A stretch of 64,000 nt of DNA from Agarophyton chilense (Eukaryota; Rhodophyta; Florideophyceae; Gracilariales; Gracilariaceae), in contig JARGXX010000004.1 of assembly GCA_030374765.1 (NCBI GenBank), positions 434,001 to 498,000 on the forward strand. The letters are read 5' to 3'. Both the position numbers and the translations under genes were made by a program. The notes under the pieces are model-generated. The model saw only the letters and a program-made list of their open reading frames with translations, was not told the origin of the DNA and did not search any database. This document shows positions 1 to 12,450 of this stretch, piece after piece (within the stretch, counting starts at the first letter, position 1; each line of letters begins with the position of its first letter).

Positions 1-259
1 CCAGGTTCTTCGGAGCTTCTTTGAGAGCACTTTCGAACCAGTTCTTCACAACCTCGTCAGTCGCGTCCTCGACTCTGCTCGAGCCATCTCTTTCTCCCAA
101 GATGAACAAACTGTGTAGCTTTCCCAGCTTCACGCACTGCCGTATCCTGGCTGGTTGAATGTGATCTGCAGCAGAGCAAGTCTGGTTGAGTTCAGCGATA
201 TATTTTTTATACACCGTATACTCTACTTCGATTTTGTTTTTGTTAAGCTGTATAGGACT
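1..259 (-). CDS. Open reading frame running off the left edge, unknown
   Basis: A minus-strand frame is open from just below position 260 to the window edge, about 86 codons, with no in-frame ATG. It would be an internal exon or a fragment of a gene lying further left. The translation looks protein-like: it is mixed in composition, charged, and has the stretches RIRQCVKLGKLHSLF and DATDEVVKNWFESALKEAP. I do not recognise a family. It could equally be the end of a degraded mobile-element gene. Confidence 0.3.
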
Positions 260-264
260 CTAAA

Positions 265-1908
265 GCCTAGGCGCCGAAATGGTTGACCCTACTCCGTACT
301 TCGACATCACGCTGATCGCAAAAATCAAACAGTGTACTCTTTAGAGGCAAAGCGCTTTGTTGCTGTGTCGCGATTTGCGCTCGTCTCACGTGAATAAAAA
401 AAGATTGGCCACCAAGGGAATTTCCGCACTGTGTCAGATGCTCCCAGACTCTTTGACGGAGTCTGTTTTCCCTTATTATATAGGATTCTCTGGTATGTCA
501 AGACCAGCTCGTAGGTGGCTCTTCTAGATTGTCTATGATAATTGTGCTGCGTATGTGCCGCTGTCGTCCAGCAGCTGTCTATTTCGAGGGCGTATTCAGA
601 CCAAACGCCGGCATCCCAATCCAAACTGCACTCTAATATGGGCTGAAGTTATGCTATTTCATCCCATTTCCGCAGCACTCTGCTTTGGGGTGCACGTACG
701 CATCTCAGGTGTGCTCGTGGGTGGTCAGCAGTTATCAATAGCCACATCCATCAGGCGTTTTTGTCCTTGTAATAGCGATGTAGCTTGGTACCTTAAACGA
801 CTTGGTTTATGCTTGGCAAGCAAAGCTTTCATTCTAAAAGTCATAAGCCTCCGACATTAGCGAATGTGTAAGGGGCAGGTGAACCGTGGTTGTAATTTTC
901 ACCATATAGTAGTGCTGTGCGTAAAGAAATGTTTTTGAGCTCGTTGTACGAATAAATTTCAAGCTTTAAACGCGATTTGACGAACATAATAATTCGCCTT
1001 AAAACTTTTGGTGAACTCTTGTAGTATCCGCTCATGTAGTGAGAACACACACCATCGGCAGAGTTTAGACAGTCAAAGTGGTCCTTGCAGAAAAGGGGAA
1101 AAGGGTGGTAGAGCTGTAACAACAGGAAGATTGAAGTGTATTTTAAGGCCACTAATTGCCAGCCATAGCGAGCAGTGCAACTATAGAACGTAGGTGGAAC
1201 GCAGAAATTGAGACGGCTTGAGGAATAATTGTGGGCTGAATATTTATTGTAGGTCGTCAGGGTCTCCGGTAAAAAAATCCTAAGCGCGTAGCATAAGAAT
1301 CATGATACTCATTTTCTCTCCTTTACTCGGAGCCGGCACTCACTTCTGGTACATTATGTACTCTGTACTAGGGTAAGTGCCGAAATAATATGTGCATAAT
1401 ACGCAGTGGTAAACCATTTTTCCAGGTCTCCGTATTGGTAGGGTCCTTAATATACTTCTAGCTATAAAGGGTTGCCAAAACCGACACTGAGATCACCATT
1501 ACATGTGAATTTTCGAATATGGCGTTCCTCTAAGAATGGTTGCAAAATGCGCACGTGTCATGGCCAGCTTGTTGACTCGTGCCACCATTTGTTCCACAAA
1601 TAAATACTGCCTCTAAACATACTATACAAGACGCCGCTTCATATCAACATATTGAGTATACCATTTACCTATGACCTCCGACTGCAACTTCGCGATAAAC
1701 CAAACTATCGGTTCTTCCGACATAGTCGAATGCTAAACACCCTCCTTACAAAGCGCAAACCATGACGTACGCAAGAAGTAATGATACGAGATCGTACCAG
1801 CTCTATGGGTACTCATCGTCTCCGTGAGTTCCTCACCATAAAACACACTTTTCTATTTCTAGACAGCGTTCTGTTTATTCTTGCTCTTCCATTCACAGGT
1901 CTTTCGCG
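265..1908. other. No gene recognised
   Basis: Only short unconvincing frames occur here. A minus-strand frame at 841-1152 has somewhat protein-like composition but matches nothing I know. If gene Y (1909 onward) belongs to the neighbouring chromovirus, this stretch could hold that element's 3' LTR, but I could not find matching terminal repeats by eye. Confidence 0.3.
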
Positions 1909-3339
1909 ATGAATCCGGACGTCGGTTCAAACCCCTTCCGAGCCTTCTCTGCTAAGTATGTGCCTCCTAAGGTTCCGTCCAACGCTGCTGGATATGCAAC
2001 GCAAGCTGCTTCTACACTGGCTCCATACCGTTCGTTCTACACACTCTACAGGGGATTCTGGTCGGTACCGTTACCACAGCCATCCGTGGCTTCAATCCCG
2101 ATCGCCGCTTATTTTTCCTCAGTTTGTATGATTCGATCTCCATCTAGTCGTGCGTAGAGGACCTATCCGCCTCCTGCGTATTTCTCCGGACAACACCTTC
2201 TCGGTAACGTGTAACTACTCGGTCAAAAGCTCTGGTCTGATCCAGTGGATATATGCATTCACGCGCTGATGAAGCAGTATGTCCACGATGGGTACTTTAC
2301 CAACAATATTACAGAACATGTGATATATAGAAAAGACTGGGCGAGCCATGCCGCTTTGCTAGAAAGGGCAATTGCGCAATATTCAACGGAAGCACTGTTC
2401 GAAGCCCATACGCGTTCATCAAGCTGATATACAAGCGTCTTAATCGATTCATAAGTACGGTCATCAACCAGCAGCATTGGAAACTCGATACCCAGAAAGC
2501 TCGTACCCACGATGAAGGTTACTCGTACATCAAAACACTCGTCGAAATCAATGTTAGCGGTTGGCGCGGTGTAGGCATTGGGTGTGATGCAGCCGTCTGC
2601 TTCCAACAACCTCTTTTAAATACGGATTTCCGCTTCCTCCATAAGCGCGATATTCTCAATTGGGATTACTATAATTTGGAACGTCGTACTCGATCGGGAT
2701 TGGGCTACTTATTGCCATATGAAATGAATGAGATTTACCGCATCCGTCGGAACGGGCGTTTCGGGCGATACGTCGGTGGACCGAAACTTTGGGTGGCGAT
2801 CGATAATCCTCGTGAATTCCCTGTAGAACTCTCTGTGGCGATCTCCCATATTGGATCCGCGTTGGTTAAGATCCTGTTCTCGGGATGTTGGACGGTATTT
2901 TATACCGAACTCATCGCCAAGATAGTCTTCTTTCTTGTGTGGGATGCTAATGATCCCTTAGTAATTTTTGGTACATGTCGCTCACACCTCAAATGTATGT
3001 CAGAAAACTCCATGTTTTCATGTTCTAGAATCTTTTGCGAACCATGCCGATTTCTTTGATCTTGTGAACATGATGGAAAATTTCGATTGGTCTGAAGTGC
3101 CAGCTGAACAGTCTGTTAGCAGATTCCGTGCAATAAACCACGACCATTGTCCTGGGCGAACAGCAAATGCCAGATATTTTTTCCGGTACGAACCCTGGGC
3201 GCGCCAGTTGATTATCTCAGAGAAAGGTTGCTTTCTTAGGGAGAATCCACGTGATACGCCGTCAAACCAGCTCAATAGATACGTGTACGATGCCACTACA
3301 TCCAAGAGCGAAGAGAAACTCTACGAGGAAGCACCATGA
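1909..3339 (+). pseudogene. Accessory gene 'Y', antisense to and convergent with the chromovirus at 3.85-19.35 kb; broken
   Basis: Unknown function. The coding remains run from an ATG at 1909 to about 3339. They begin MNPDVGSNPFRAF and have a middle part rich in aromatic and basic residues. That part resembles gene X at 56.9-59.0 kb: both share an NW, then about 43-45 residues later a W followed by a hydrophobic, then a proline, then V-x-L-S, at nearly the same spacing. Both sit just beyond the 3' end of a chromovirus, on the opposite strand. I infer an accessory gene carried by this retroelement group, analogous in position to the antisense extra ORFs of some plant Ty3/Gypsy elements. I see no transmembrane or known enzyme motif. 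It is a fossil with several breaks. The homology to X was judged by eye. Confidence 0.45.
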
Positions 3340-3654
3340 GCGGAGGCTGACCTCGGTTACGAGGACGAGCCCGAGATAATACGGGTCATTAATTCCTTCG
3401 GTCAGTCCACAGCAGCGAGAGTTTCTCAATAGTATCTCCATAGGACTACCAAGCAACCGGTTGCAGTGCCGGTCGAAGATCCAGGTTTGGAATTCAGTTC
3501 CATTTAGATGCAAGCTTTCCCATGGGCCAAGTAGAGGGTGATCTCGCACAGCATATCGTGAATTTGTGTGATTGCAGGTCTCTTCGATAATCCTAGACAC
3601 GGCTCGTATTCAATAATATTACGGTGATATCTCGGTACCAATAAAACTCTCGTC

Positions 3655-3780
3655 ACTTCGTGTCTTCACGTTTCCTTTTTATCTTCTAGTCTTCATTTCT
3701 TCTCGCTTCTTTAGTTCTTCTTCTCCTTCTTCTTCTTCTTCTGGCTTCTCGGGTCCTTTGCCTCTTCTTTTCCTCCGGGC
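3655..3780. repeat. Pyrimidine-rich tract between convergent genes
   Basis: The plus strand is a long C/T-rich run, including repeated TTC triplets around 3717-3740. Read on the minus strand it is a polypurine tract just downstream of the chromodomain remnant. It could be a relic of that element's 3' polypurine tract region or simple microsatellite growth. Confidence 0.45.
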
Positions 3781-3899
3781 TTCGAGTTTTGACGACCTCT
3801 ATAGCCTATATTTAGAAATCGAATGTAACCATGATCCCGACTAACGAGAATTCGGTCTACTTGGGGAGTGGTGGTTGTACGCGGCGATGATGTCGCACA

Positions 3900-4110
3900 T
3901 GCTGCAAACTGAGAATATAAGAAATAGATTCCTAGGCATCCGCTTCCGGAGGAAAACGTACCAACGTATGCGATACAGTAATTTTCTAGTGCCTTCATGC
4001 TCGCCATGTTCACAAATGCGATCCATAACATACTTCTGGGCATTTTCCCTTGCTTTCGCTGTTGGCCCGAGACTGCTGCGAACCATTTTCAAAAACCATG
4101 GAGCTGACCT
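3900..4110 (-). pseudogene. Chromodomain remnant of the old chromovirus
   Basis: The minus-strand translation contains HEGTRKLLYRIRWY, the central strand of a chromodomain (YxVRWxGW/F). The chromodomain sits at the C-terminus of integrase in chromoviruses and is thought to guide insertion to modified chromatin. It places the 3' end of pol at about 3.9 kb. Sequence further downstream on this strand is not recognisable. Confidence 0.6.
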
Positions 4111-5059
4111 AAGCGACTCTGTACTATTTTTCTCAACGTCGCTAAGAGTTTGCTCATCGACTGACTGTCGTTCTGCCCGCAGGGGCAACGTACTCACTCA
4201 TTTGAACCCTTCTGTGCAAAAGAGCTGTCTTGATCTTCAGGTTTCGTAGAAGTGTACGTCTTTCTACTCCTTAATTCCATTTGTGGATGCATTTTCATCA
4301 ATCTATCATATTCTGATCGACATCGGACGGAACTACTGTCGCTGCAAAGCTGTGGTTGATCACCCATAGATGCTTCATACCACGCGAACCAGAACAGATT
4401 TCGCCAGAGGAAACCGCTTTACCACTTTGATCGGCTATGTTCGAGTCGGTCTCGACTTCTGTTGCCTACAAAATCGGTTCTGCAGCCCTCTATTTCTTCG
4501 CCAGCGAGATCATTCATTCCGCTTTTAGGTGTTGTAGCCATATTTTATTTAACTGCAGGCGTTCCTGACAAAAGTGCTTGCACCACGACCGGAGTCAATA
4601 CCTCTGCTTCTTCTTCCAGTCCGCGAGTGATGGGAGCCGATATCGTCAAAAAAGATAGTGGTACCTCAACTGAAAGTTCACACTGAAGCGACAACGTTGC
4701 GTTTTCGTCAGCACTTGTCTCCAATTCACTGGGGCCGAAGTCTAAAATACCTTTCCAGCTTTCTTGTTCCATTTCGGTTCTTACGGGGGTTCGCACATGC
4801 CACGGGGCATATCCCGAGGCTTTAGGATCTCTTCGTGATTGAAGTACACACTCACTAGCGGTGGGAGATCATGAGCTTTCTCCTTCGCTCGAGCCACTGG
4901 TGACGGTTCTCTATTCTCAGAGTGATTTGGGCTGTTGCCTCACTGGTCCGCCGCATTTGATTCATCAGTTCCACCAGACAACTGGACTTCCTCTTCTTGG
5001 TCAGACAAGACGTAAATGCGATCGAGGGATACACTTTCTACTAACTCAACGGTCTTGAT

Positions 5060-6200
5060 GATTACAGTGTAATCATTATATTGCACAACCCTAAATGGGC
5101 TGGTCGCTTTCTGCACTGACTTACGACGAGATTCTTCGTGCTTGTCCAGTTTTTTCGACGCGCACGAAAACGAGACCTACTACTCATATAGTCTAATTTC
5201 TGTTTCGCATCCTAGTGTCATAGTTTCGCATATATTGAGCCTACGTTTTAGATAACTTTTAAGAGGCTTCTTCCGCTCTGCCCTTAAAAGCCTTCATCAA
5301 TTCCAGATGGTACTTGACCAGCGTCAGCGTGTCCAATCCTGCCTCTTCATAGAGCACAATTGGTAAATCCTGAGGGTTACGTGGACCACTACGTCGCACG
5401 ATGCAGTTTTTGTAGAGTTATGCACTTTCGTATTGTACGCATAGCCTAGAGTTTTTGTAGGCATGTTCCATTCTTTGTGGTGATGCACGATGCATTTGTG
5501 TATTGCAGCTATCCATGTGCAGTTGAAATGCTCCACCTGACCGTTGAAATGCGGATGGTTGGTCGTAGTAAACACGTTTAGATTGCCCACAATGCTGCAA
5601 ACATTCTGAAAGAACTTCGCAGCTAATCGCTTCGCATTATCAGATAACAGCACTTCTGGTAGTTCATATAAGAAAACTCAGTGTTCTTTAGAGTGCTGTG
5701 CAATTACGGCAGCAGTGATGTGCTTCAGTGGCCCAGTCCGCAGTAGCCTCGAGACGCGGGCGGTGACTACGAATAGGTAGCGACAACCTTGCTTTGAGCG
5801 AATCAACTCTCCTCCGATGAAAATATTGTCGTGTTGTTGAGGCACCTTCTCTTGGAAAAATGTCATCGGCTTTCGCTTGCTGTACAGCTTCACGTGATTT
5901 TTCGCAGAATATGCACACAACTTCACTGTAGCACGGCATGCTATTGCCATGGTAGGTAATTAAAAACTCTTTGTAGAGTCATAAACAACGTCGTTCGTCC
6001 TGGGCGACCACGCAGTCTACAATAGAGTGCAAGATGTAGTACTCGACTTATAAAGACGTATGGAATCGCGATTTGAACATGCTTTTCGAAATGTCTGAAC
6101 AGTAATACTCGATAATCGAGTGAAAAAGGGAGTTCCCCCCCCCCCCCCCCGCCTCCCATTAAGCACAAAATGTATCGGTGTGCTTTTCATTGAAAACTCT
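5060..6200 (-). pseudogene. Integrase remnant of the old chromovirus
   Basis: The minus strand shows the end of the HHCC zinc-binding module (GRTTLFMTLQRVFNYLPW) near 5.96-6.03 kb. It also shows the catalytic core (DNAKRLAAKFFQNV and HFNGQVEHFN) at 5.5-5.65 kb and a C-terminal arm toward 5.06 kb. Retroviral-type integrase inserts the cDNA copy into the host genome. The order relative to RT and chromodomain is that of Ty3/Gypsy elements. It is a fossil with several breaks. Confidence 0.75.
6135..6150 (+). repeat. Run of 16 C
   Basis: An uninterrupted poly-C tract inside the integrase remnant. It is a low-complexity expansion in non-functional sequence, and the exact length could also be a sequencing artefact. 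Confidence 0.8.
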
Positions 6201-7640
6201 GTGAACGACATTCGCTCGAGTTGATCCGAAGTGTCAGTATCTGCTAAAGCAAAAAGACTGTGGATCTGAATAATCTCCAAGTGTTGCTTGCTATTCTTAT
6301 TTAGAAGGTTGTGAATGTATGTTTATAAAAAATCAAGGCATATTTTCATCAATTTCTTCTTTTGTTCCGCCCAGTGTTTTGAGTCGCAATAGCGCGTCGG
6401 CTTGGACATCGACAAATTCCTTGTTGTAATTCGTTTCGAAATCGAATTCAGAAAAGGGTAAGCGCCATCATGTGAAAAGACCGTAGGGGTCTGTGAGAGA
6501 CAGTGGCCATCGTTGAGACAAATGATCAGGGCTTACGGTAAAAAGTTTTCCTTGGAGATACGGTCTTAAAGTGGTTAGAGCCCAAACGAGTGCAAAGCAT
6601 TCTTTTCTGAAACTTATTTTTTCTTTTCTGCTGTGTTCGGCGATCTTGAGCAGTAACCACTAGGTTTTCGTTAGCCAACATGGTGTGTTGGAAAAGGGCA
6701 AACCCTATTGTGTACTAGTTAGAGTCGGTACCTACGGAGTAGAGCAGGTTGTAAATGGGCAAGGCATAAACAAGAACTGAAAAATTTTTCGTCTTCAGCC
6801 TGTCGAACTCTTCCCAAACAGCCTGTTTGAAGCGCTTCAGCTGTACTGGCTGTCTCCTACGCAACTTTGCGCTGAGAGGTGCGGCTATGTGAGTTTACCT
6901 CGGCACAAATCTTTAGTAGACGTTGCGAAAGCCTTTAATATAACGTAGTTGTTTCTGTGTCGACGAATTTGAAACCTCGAGGAGAGCTGCTGTTTTTGAT
7001 TCCTGAATGGCTAGTTTCCCGGGCTTGATTACGTATCCTAAGTATTTGACGGTTTCTGTAAATCATTCGGCCTTCCTAAACTTCATTGTTACATCTGTGG
7101 TTCGAAATGCTGTGAAAATCTTCTTGACGTGCCGTAATTGACTCTCCATATCTTGAGAAAAGATGAAATCGTCTAAATAGACTAAACAAGTCTTCCGATT
7201 ACATCTTGAGAGCCAAATTCCCAGAATACGCTGGAAAGTAGCTGTTGCAGTTGTTACGCCAAATGGAACCATTTTGAAATGATAGAAACCGGAATGACTC
7301 GCAAATGCGGTCTTTCCTTGGTCTTGTTTTGCGACAGGCATCTGCAAATAGCAAGAGTTGGCGTTTAACTAGATGAATACGTGTGCTTGTTCTAAGCTGT
7401 CAATACAATATTTCATTTGGGGCAAGGGTTATGTATTTCGACTTGTAACTGCGTTTAGTTTTCGAAAATCAATACAGAATCTTCAAGAACCATCAGTTTT
7501 TTGAACCAAAACTACTGGTGAGGTCCAAGCCTATTAAGCTGCTTCTATGAAACCCTTTCACAGCATCTTGATGATGTTTTTCTCCTCTATCAGACAAGTA
7601 CTAGGTCCCGCTCTGTAAGGTAGTTTGGAGATGGGTTGAG
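6200..7640 (-). pseudogene. Reverse transcriptase and RNase H remnant of the old chromovirus
   Basis: The minus strand holds the RT palm with FYHFKMVPFGVTTATATFQR followed by the catalytic YLDD box (CLVYLDDFIF) at about 7.17-7.19 kb. This is the standard Gypsy arrangement. The RNase H region toward 6.3 kb is poorly preserved. The enzyme would copy the element RNA into DNA in cytoplasmic virus-like particles. Fossil, several breaks. Confidence 0.75.
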
Positions 7641-7643
7641 ACT

Positions 7644-8640
7644 TTAAAACAAGAAGAACATGTTGTTCTGTAGTGCAGATCTCTCCAAACTTTGCACTCC
7701 ACATGGAGGCATATCTTTCCATAATTGACCTGGCCTTTTTTTGTAGTTGTCCGACAAATGTACTAGATCTAGCTCATTAAACAAGAATTCTGGATCCTTC
7801 GCAGCTTGCAATTGATCTCCAAACGAAGTTTGAAAATCTTTGTCTGTGCCACCGGCATGGGTTGATATTATTACTTTTGCAGTAGAAATATGGGTAGGGA
7901 TAACCGTTTTGAGGAGAGGCAAAGCTATTGCAACACCCGGATTCTTCGAAATCTGATAATCGTTATTGGTATGGTTACTCAAAAGTATCCAAAACGTTCT
8001 TCCAAGTTCAACCTGAAAAATTCCGTTAACATCTAGTGATCCACGAGATTCGTACATCCTCGTATTTGGCTGAATCACACGAGTCTGTTTTGTTCTATTC
8101 TTTTTTGAACCTATGTCTGGGTCTGGGCCTTCAGTAGTGCAGTCTTAGCGATTCAAATCTTCGGTGAGACATGTCCTTGGAATTGCCCTTGCTATTTTGA
8201 TAGTGGAGAAGGAAGTGCACAAGGGCAAAGACGCCGTGGCTTGTAAACAATTGGGACCGTGGACCAGTCATCTAGTTCGCCTGAAATCCTTCGCAGGCGA
8301 ACTGCTTCGACTAACTTTGTCGCAATAATCAAATCCCAGCATCACTGGTGCGGCCACCGTCTTACAGACGATGAAGTAGGCTAGGACTGAGAAGGGTCCT
8401 AATCGCACTGCGAGTCGAACAGTTCCCAATGTCTGCATAAAGTTTTTGTTTTCCTCCAGAATGTCCGGTATCGCCCGAATTAAATACGTTCGAAGTTACC
8501 AGGGACGAGCTCCAATTTCTGTATAAAATTCGAACCTGCACCTGTATCCAGGATAGCCAATCGAGGAGTCAACAGATTCCTGTCAGAGCTGATATCGGTA
8601 TAGAACTTATAATTACTTTTAGACATTTCCTTTCTACGAC
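7644..8640 (-). pseudogene. Protease and protease-RT linker remnant of the old chromovirus
   Basis: The linker includes PNTRMYESRG and PTHISTAKVI on the minus strand. It matches the plus-strand element at 63.4-63.75 kb (NTRMYESRG, PTHISTAEVL), so the two elements are one family. The aspartic protease active-site region (LDTGAGSNF-like) lies near 8.53-8.6 kb and matches 62.94-62.98 kb. Fossil, several breaks. Confidence 0.65.
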
Positions 8641-8982
8641 TACAATGACAGCTCACTACGCTGTTAGCATCACGCTTCGCATTTTAGTTAATACAAAAAT
8701 TATCGAAAAGTAATAAATGAATAAAGATATCATCAATTTAATTTTTAATACGAAGCTTTAGTGGTTTAAAGCTACTCGGAAATGGCTTCCAAGCGACTTT
8801 ACAAAAAAATAACTAAGTCCCGGTAAGCCCGTCCCAACTTTACAGAAAACAATCCCAGAACAAAACCCATTTAAATCTATCAAACAAGTCCAATTCAAAA
8901 TTCCAGACTAGATTTGATACTTTGAATACAGGTTCCAAGCTCTATGATGGTGTTCCAGGAGGCTGCTTTCTGATATAACGAT

Positions 8983-9100
8983 TTTTTCAAGAAACTGATT
9001 TCATTTGTCAGAAAACTACGAGCCAGAGCCAGAATTCTGACAAGCTGGCATAACCATTTTTGGCTTAAGTTTCGACATGATGATCCAAACGCCTAGCCCA
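8983..9100. repeat. Terminal repeat R2, copy 1
   Basis: About 110 bases beginning TTTTTCAAGAAACTGATTTC recur at 11,742-11,850 and 16,905-17,010, same orientation. It is found in the left part of B1 and in both ends of B2. Confidence 0.6.
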
Positions 9101-9439
9101 ATCTGGCAGCGGCACGTTGCAAGATGTCAATTCACTGGTGTCATCCGCTTCGAATGACTGATGTTGGGCCGGTAATAATTTCTTTAGCGTCTGATAGAGT
9201 TTGTGTTGTTGATTGTATCCCTTACAACTCCTATTGCTTTTCAAACTTTTTCAGTTGTATTAGCCCACCTTCGACCAACTTCCAAATCAATGCACGATAA
9301 TTATCTGCTTTCACTCCACCAAACGGCTTCTAAGGTCTCTTCACTTCTTCATTAGTACGAATGATCTCTTTTGACATGTACTGTTTCTGGATATATCCGG
9401 TTCTCCAGGAGTGATACTTAGCCCGCATTAAACCAGCCG

Positions 9440-10740
9440 CATTGAAGGGCGTCCCCGTATTCGGACATAGAATCTACCTCTCCTACAGACACCTCCGCAA
9501 CGCCATAGTTCCGGCGAGACGAATCCTCCCCGAAACTGTGCAGGATATGGCTCGCCAGGTCCTGAACAGCGTTCTTCTCTTGTACCAGGAGCAATTGGTA
9601 GTTTCTCGTTTTCGTACGCTTGCTTTCTTTCTATCCCCGTCCTTCATTTTGGACGCTATTTCAATAAGAAGCACGTCCACCATGTCTAGCTTACTAGAAA
9701 TCTTTGTTTTTGTTGTCGTTGTTTTTATATTGTTTTTCGTTTCTATCTCCTTGCTCCGGCAAGGCAGACCTAACATTTTTTATCTCCTTTCAAAGTTTCT
9801 CCGAGTTGTGAAGATTACGTTTCATTGACCCACTCTTCAATCCGATGTGCTTTTCTTCCTGTTCTCTGGACACTTTCCAGCTCCTAATCTTTTCAATCGT
9901 GGTAACTGCTGCCCACCTACGAATCACCAACTGCACCGCCAAATCCTTCTTCGCCCTTATTTTGTCTATCGAGCTGATGAGACACTCGATTACTCGGACA
10001 AGCCTTGCTGCTTCATGGCGGTAGCAAATGCCTTTGAAGTGACAACTTGCACCCACGCAAAGACCGTTGGATAATTCGCTAGGAATTTTCGAAGCATATC
10101 CTTTCTTTCAGGATTGTCAACAGAAACATTATGTTCAGGAAACTGTATGCTATCGAAAGTCACCCAAAATTTCTTTGTTGCTTTCTGCCGCTCCGAAAAC
10201 AAATCCTTCCTCGTTAAGCTCCAGATTTCTGGGAAGTTGTCCCCAGACTCAAAGCCAGAGACATTGTCGGAATCTACATCAACTTTTTCCGTCGCCTGTC
10301 TGATATCGACGAAAAAATTCTTACATCTGATTTTTTTCTTTGACTTTTTCTACGGCACCCTCAAATTCTTAATGGCATTGGTCACGCGCTTCTAAGCCTT
10401 CTCCAAACCCTCCACGATAGAAAAGATCCTCTGCATTTCGCTGGGGCGGGCAGTAACTTTTTTCTCTCAATCAAAATCTGGAGTGAACTCGTACTCATAT
10501 TCACTCGAAGATTCATCCTCTTTGCCCTCCGGTGTGCATTTAGATCTACCTAGGAGTTTTAAATCCGAGACGGGTACGACTCGAGCATTCACTACTCTCC
10601 TTGACAATCCCGCTTTCGACGCACTCCCTCCGACACGAATTGGGTTTGTTTCGTTTTCAATGCAACAAAAAACGGTATCCTTTTCACTTTCTTTAGGGAT
10701 CCCTAATATCTCATTCAAAATCACACGAAGGAGAGCATTT
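9440..10740 (-). pseudogene. Gag-like coding remnant of B1
   Basis: Minus-strand frames here are related to those at 14.3-15.7 kb in B2. For example RVIECLISSIDKIRAKKDLAV (here) corresponds to GVIDCLFTSLGVMRAKNELEV in B2. The position upstream of the polymerase in B2 suggests a Gag-type first ORF. I do not recognise a domain. Fossil with several breaks. Confidence 0.4.
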
Positions 10741-10860
10741 TGTTCTGGAGAACAGAAAACCCGTATTTTCCCCCGACTACTTTAACCTATTTTCCAGGCT
10801 TGAGTTTTTAAGAGGGCTGCTCCTGGCTCAGCACGTGACCTAAATAGGTCCAGCTATCCC

Positions 10861-10945
10861 ACGACCAAATGTAGAGGCGTCAGATTTTTGTCAAGTCCCT
10901 GGAAATCAGAATCTCTACGCAGGCTCTGGATTCCAACATTATCTC
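10861..10945. repeat. Terminal repeat R1, copy 1
   Basis: The sequence ACCAAATGTAGAGGCGTCAG and following bases recur in diverged form at 16,680-16,765 and 17,096-17,180. All three copies have the same orientation and lie at the right ends of the DIRS-type units. Confidence 0.6.
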
Positions 10946-11741
10946 TCATGGATGCAACGCAATGCGTAGTAGGTCAGCGTACTGGTCTCAACCTGAGGTA
11001 GCGTGGTAGGGCGGGTCCTAAGGTCCGTATCCTTGTCGGTGGAACTCCTGGAGTACTTGGTGCGATGGGCGGGCGTTTACTGCGTAGTCCTACAGGTCGG
11101 CGCTACGGAAACGATGGCTTGAAGAGAAATTGGTGGAACAAATGTTCCAAAGGGAGTAATTTAGTATCCTAACGGTGCCTACCCGATTCTAAGGGAGAAG
11201 CGTCACTCGAGCCAAATAAATATCTATGGCGAGGCGCTGGGATCTCCCTCGCACTGTAAGGTTATTCTATCGAACTAAATATAATAAAATAAAAACCTAA
11301 ACCTGTCCAGCTGAGGTCGGCCACTCCACGTGGCGTCTGTAAGATACCTGAGGCCTTGGCGGTTTACAGAACTCAACCGTAATTGTTTCTCCTTCACAAT
11401 AGACTACAGTGACAGCTCACTACGCTCGTACGATAACGCCTCGAGTTTTAACTAATATTGACGATGCAAGAAAAACTCGTTGACAACAACAATTCAATTA
11501 TTAATACGAAGCTATAGTATTCTAAATTACTACGAAATACGCAGCCGAGCGACTTCACCAAAAAATGAATAAATCCCAGCCAGCTCACCCCGACTCTCCA
11601 AAAACAAATCAAAGACCGAAACCCCGTTCAAATTCCAACAACCAGTGCAACTACTACATTTCAAAATAATCTGCATCTTTTGATATAGTTTCCGAGCTCT
11701 AAGTTGATATTTCAGGACACAGATTTGTTATGACGGTTTTT

Positions 11742-11850
11742 TCAGAAAACTGATTCCGATTGTCAGAATTTGTCGAGTCGGGGGCAGAATTTTGACGAAC
11801 TGACTAACACTATTTTGGGCGTACGTTTCCACATGATCATCCAAGCCCCC
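11742..11850. repeat. Terminal repeat R2, copy 2
   Basis: Diverged copy of 8983-9100 and 16,905-17,010, in the left (3') terminal region of B2. Confidence 0.6.
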
Positions 11851-11929
11851 AGCCCAATTTGGCAGCCGTACGTTGAACGATGTGTATGCACTCGTGTACA
11901 CTGCTTCGAATGACTGAGGTTGGGCCGGG

Positions 11930-12450
11930 TATAATTCTTTGAGTGATCAAAGGGTTTCTGTAGTTGAATGAATCCCTTAAATTTTTATCGCGTTTTCAAT
12001 GTCCTTGGCATTTAATTTCGTGGTCGGAGAAGCCAGCATAAAGCTTTTCAGTAGTCGCCCCGCCGTTCCTTTGCATGTGCGGAGTTATTACGAACGGAAT
12101 TCCTAAACGTTCGACGGCTTTTCAGAGACTGGCCCGAAAGCGGGCCGTTGGAAACGAGAAATTCATCTCTGCCTCAGCCAACTTTCTTCTCCTGACTAAT
12201 TTGTTAAACAAAACCAACAAATAGTACGGCCTCATCGTGACGGATTTCTATTGCAAGTTTCAACATAGCGTAATGCGGTCGCTTTTCGGTTTGCGGCAAA
12301 AAAGCAACATCCATTATTTTTAATTGCATTAAAGCTCCTAGTCGGAGAAACCCGTGAAACAACAGCAGCCTTCCAATCCCAAGATCCGGATGACACTGTC
12401 TAAAAAATCTAGTGCCAGCCCGTACACAACTATTCCAAGACGTACGCAAA
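11930..12450 (-). pseudogene. Tyrosine recombinase remnant of B2
   Basis: The minus-strand translation has LLLFHGFLRLGALMQLK, matching the first catalytic-arginine box of tyrosine recombinases (xxGLRxxELLxL). About 90 codons later comes PHMQRNGGATT, the H-x-x-R box with the GGAT extension typical of DIRS/Crypton recombinases, and then GFSDHEIK. A tyrosine suitable as nucleophile lies in the following NYR. The enzyme would integrate a circular DNA copy by strand exchange. This is the strongest evidence for the DIRS assignment. Fossil, broken. Confidence 0.7.

Larger units (their letters stand above)
8638..10945 (-). mobile_element. DIRS-type element B1, gag and terminal parts only
   Basis: The unit has the same left terminal region as B2 (8640-9300 resembles 11,401-11,990), a gag-like coding remnant, and the right-end repeat at 10,861-10,945. 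The polymerase and recombinase part seen in B2 is not represented, so it looks like a non-autonomous derivative mobilised in trans. Fossil. Confidence 0.55.

Noticed and set aside
1924-1940. GGTTCAAACCCC, like a tRNA B box
   Set aside because: No A box or cloverleaf could be drawn around it, and it lies in the coding remnant of gene Y.
6135-6150. Poly-C run as a possible regulatory or telomere-like signal
   Set aside because: A plain homopolymer inside a decayed integrase remnant. It has no repeat unit, and its length may be uncertain.
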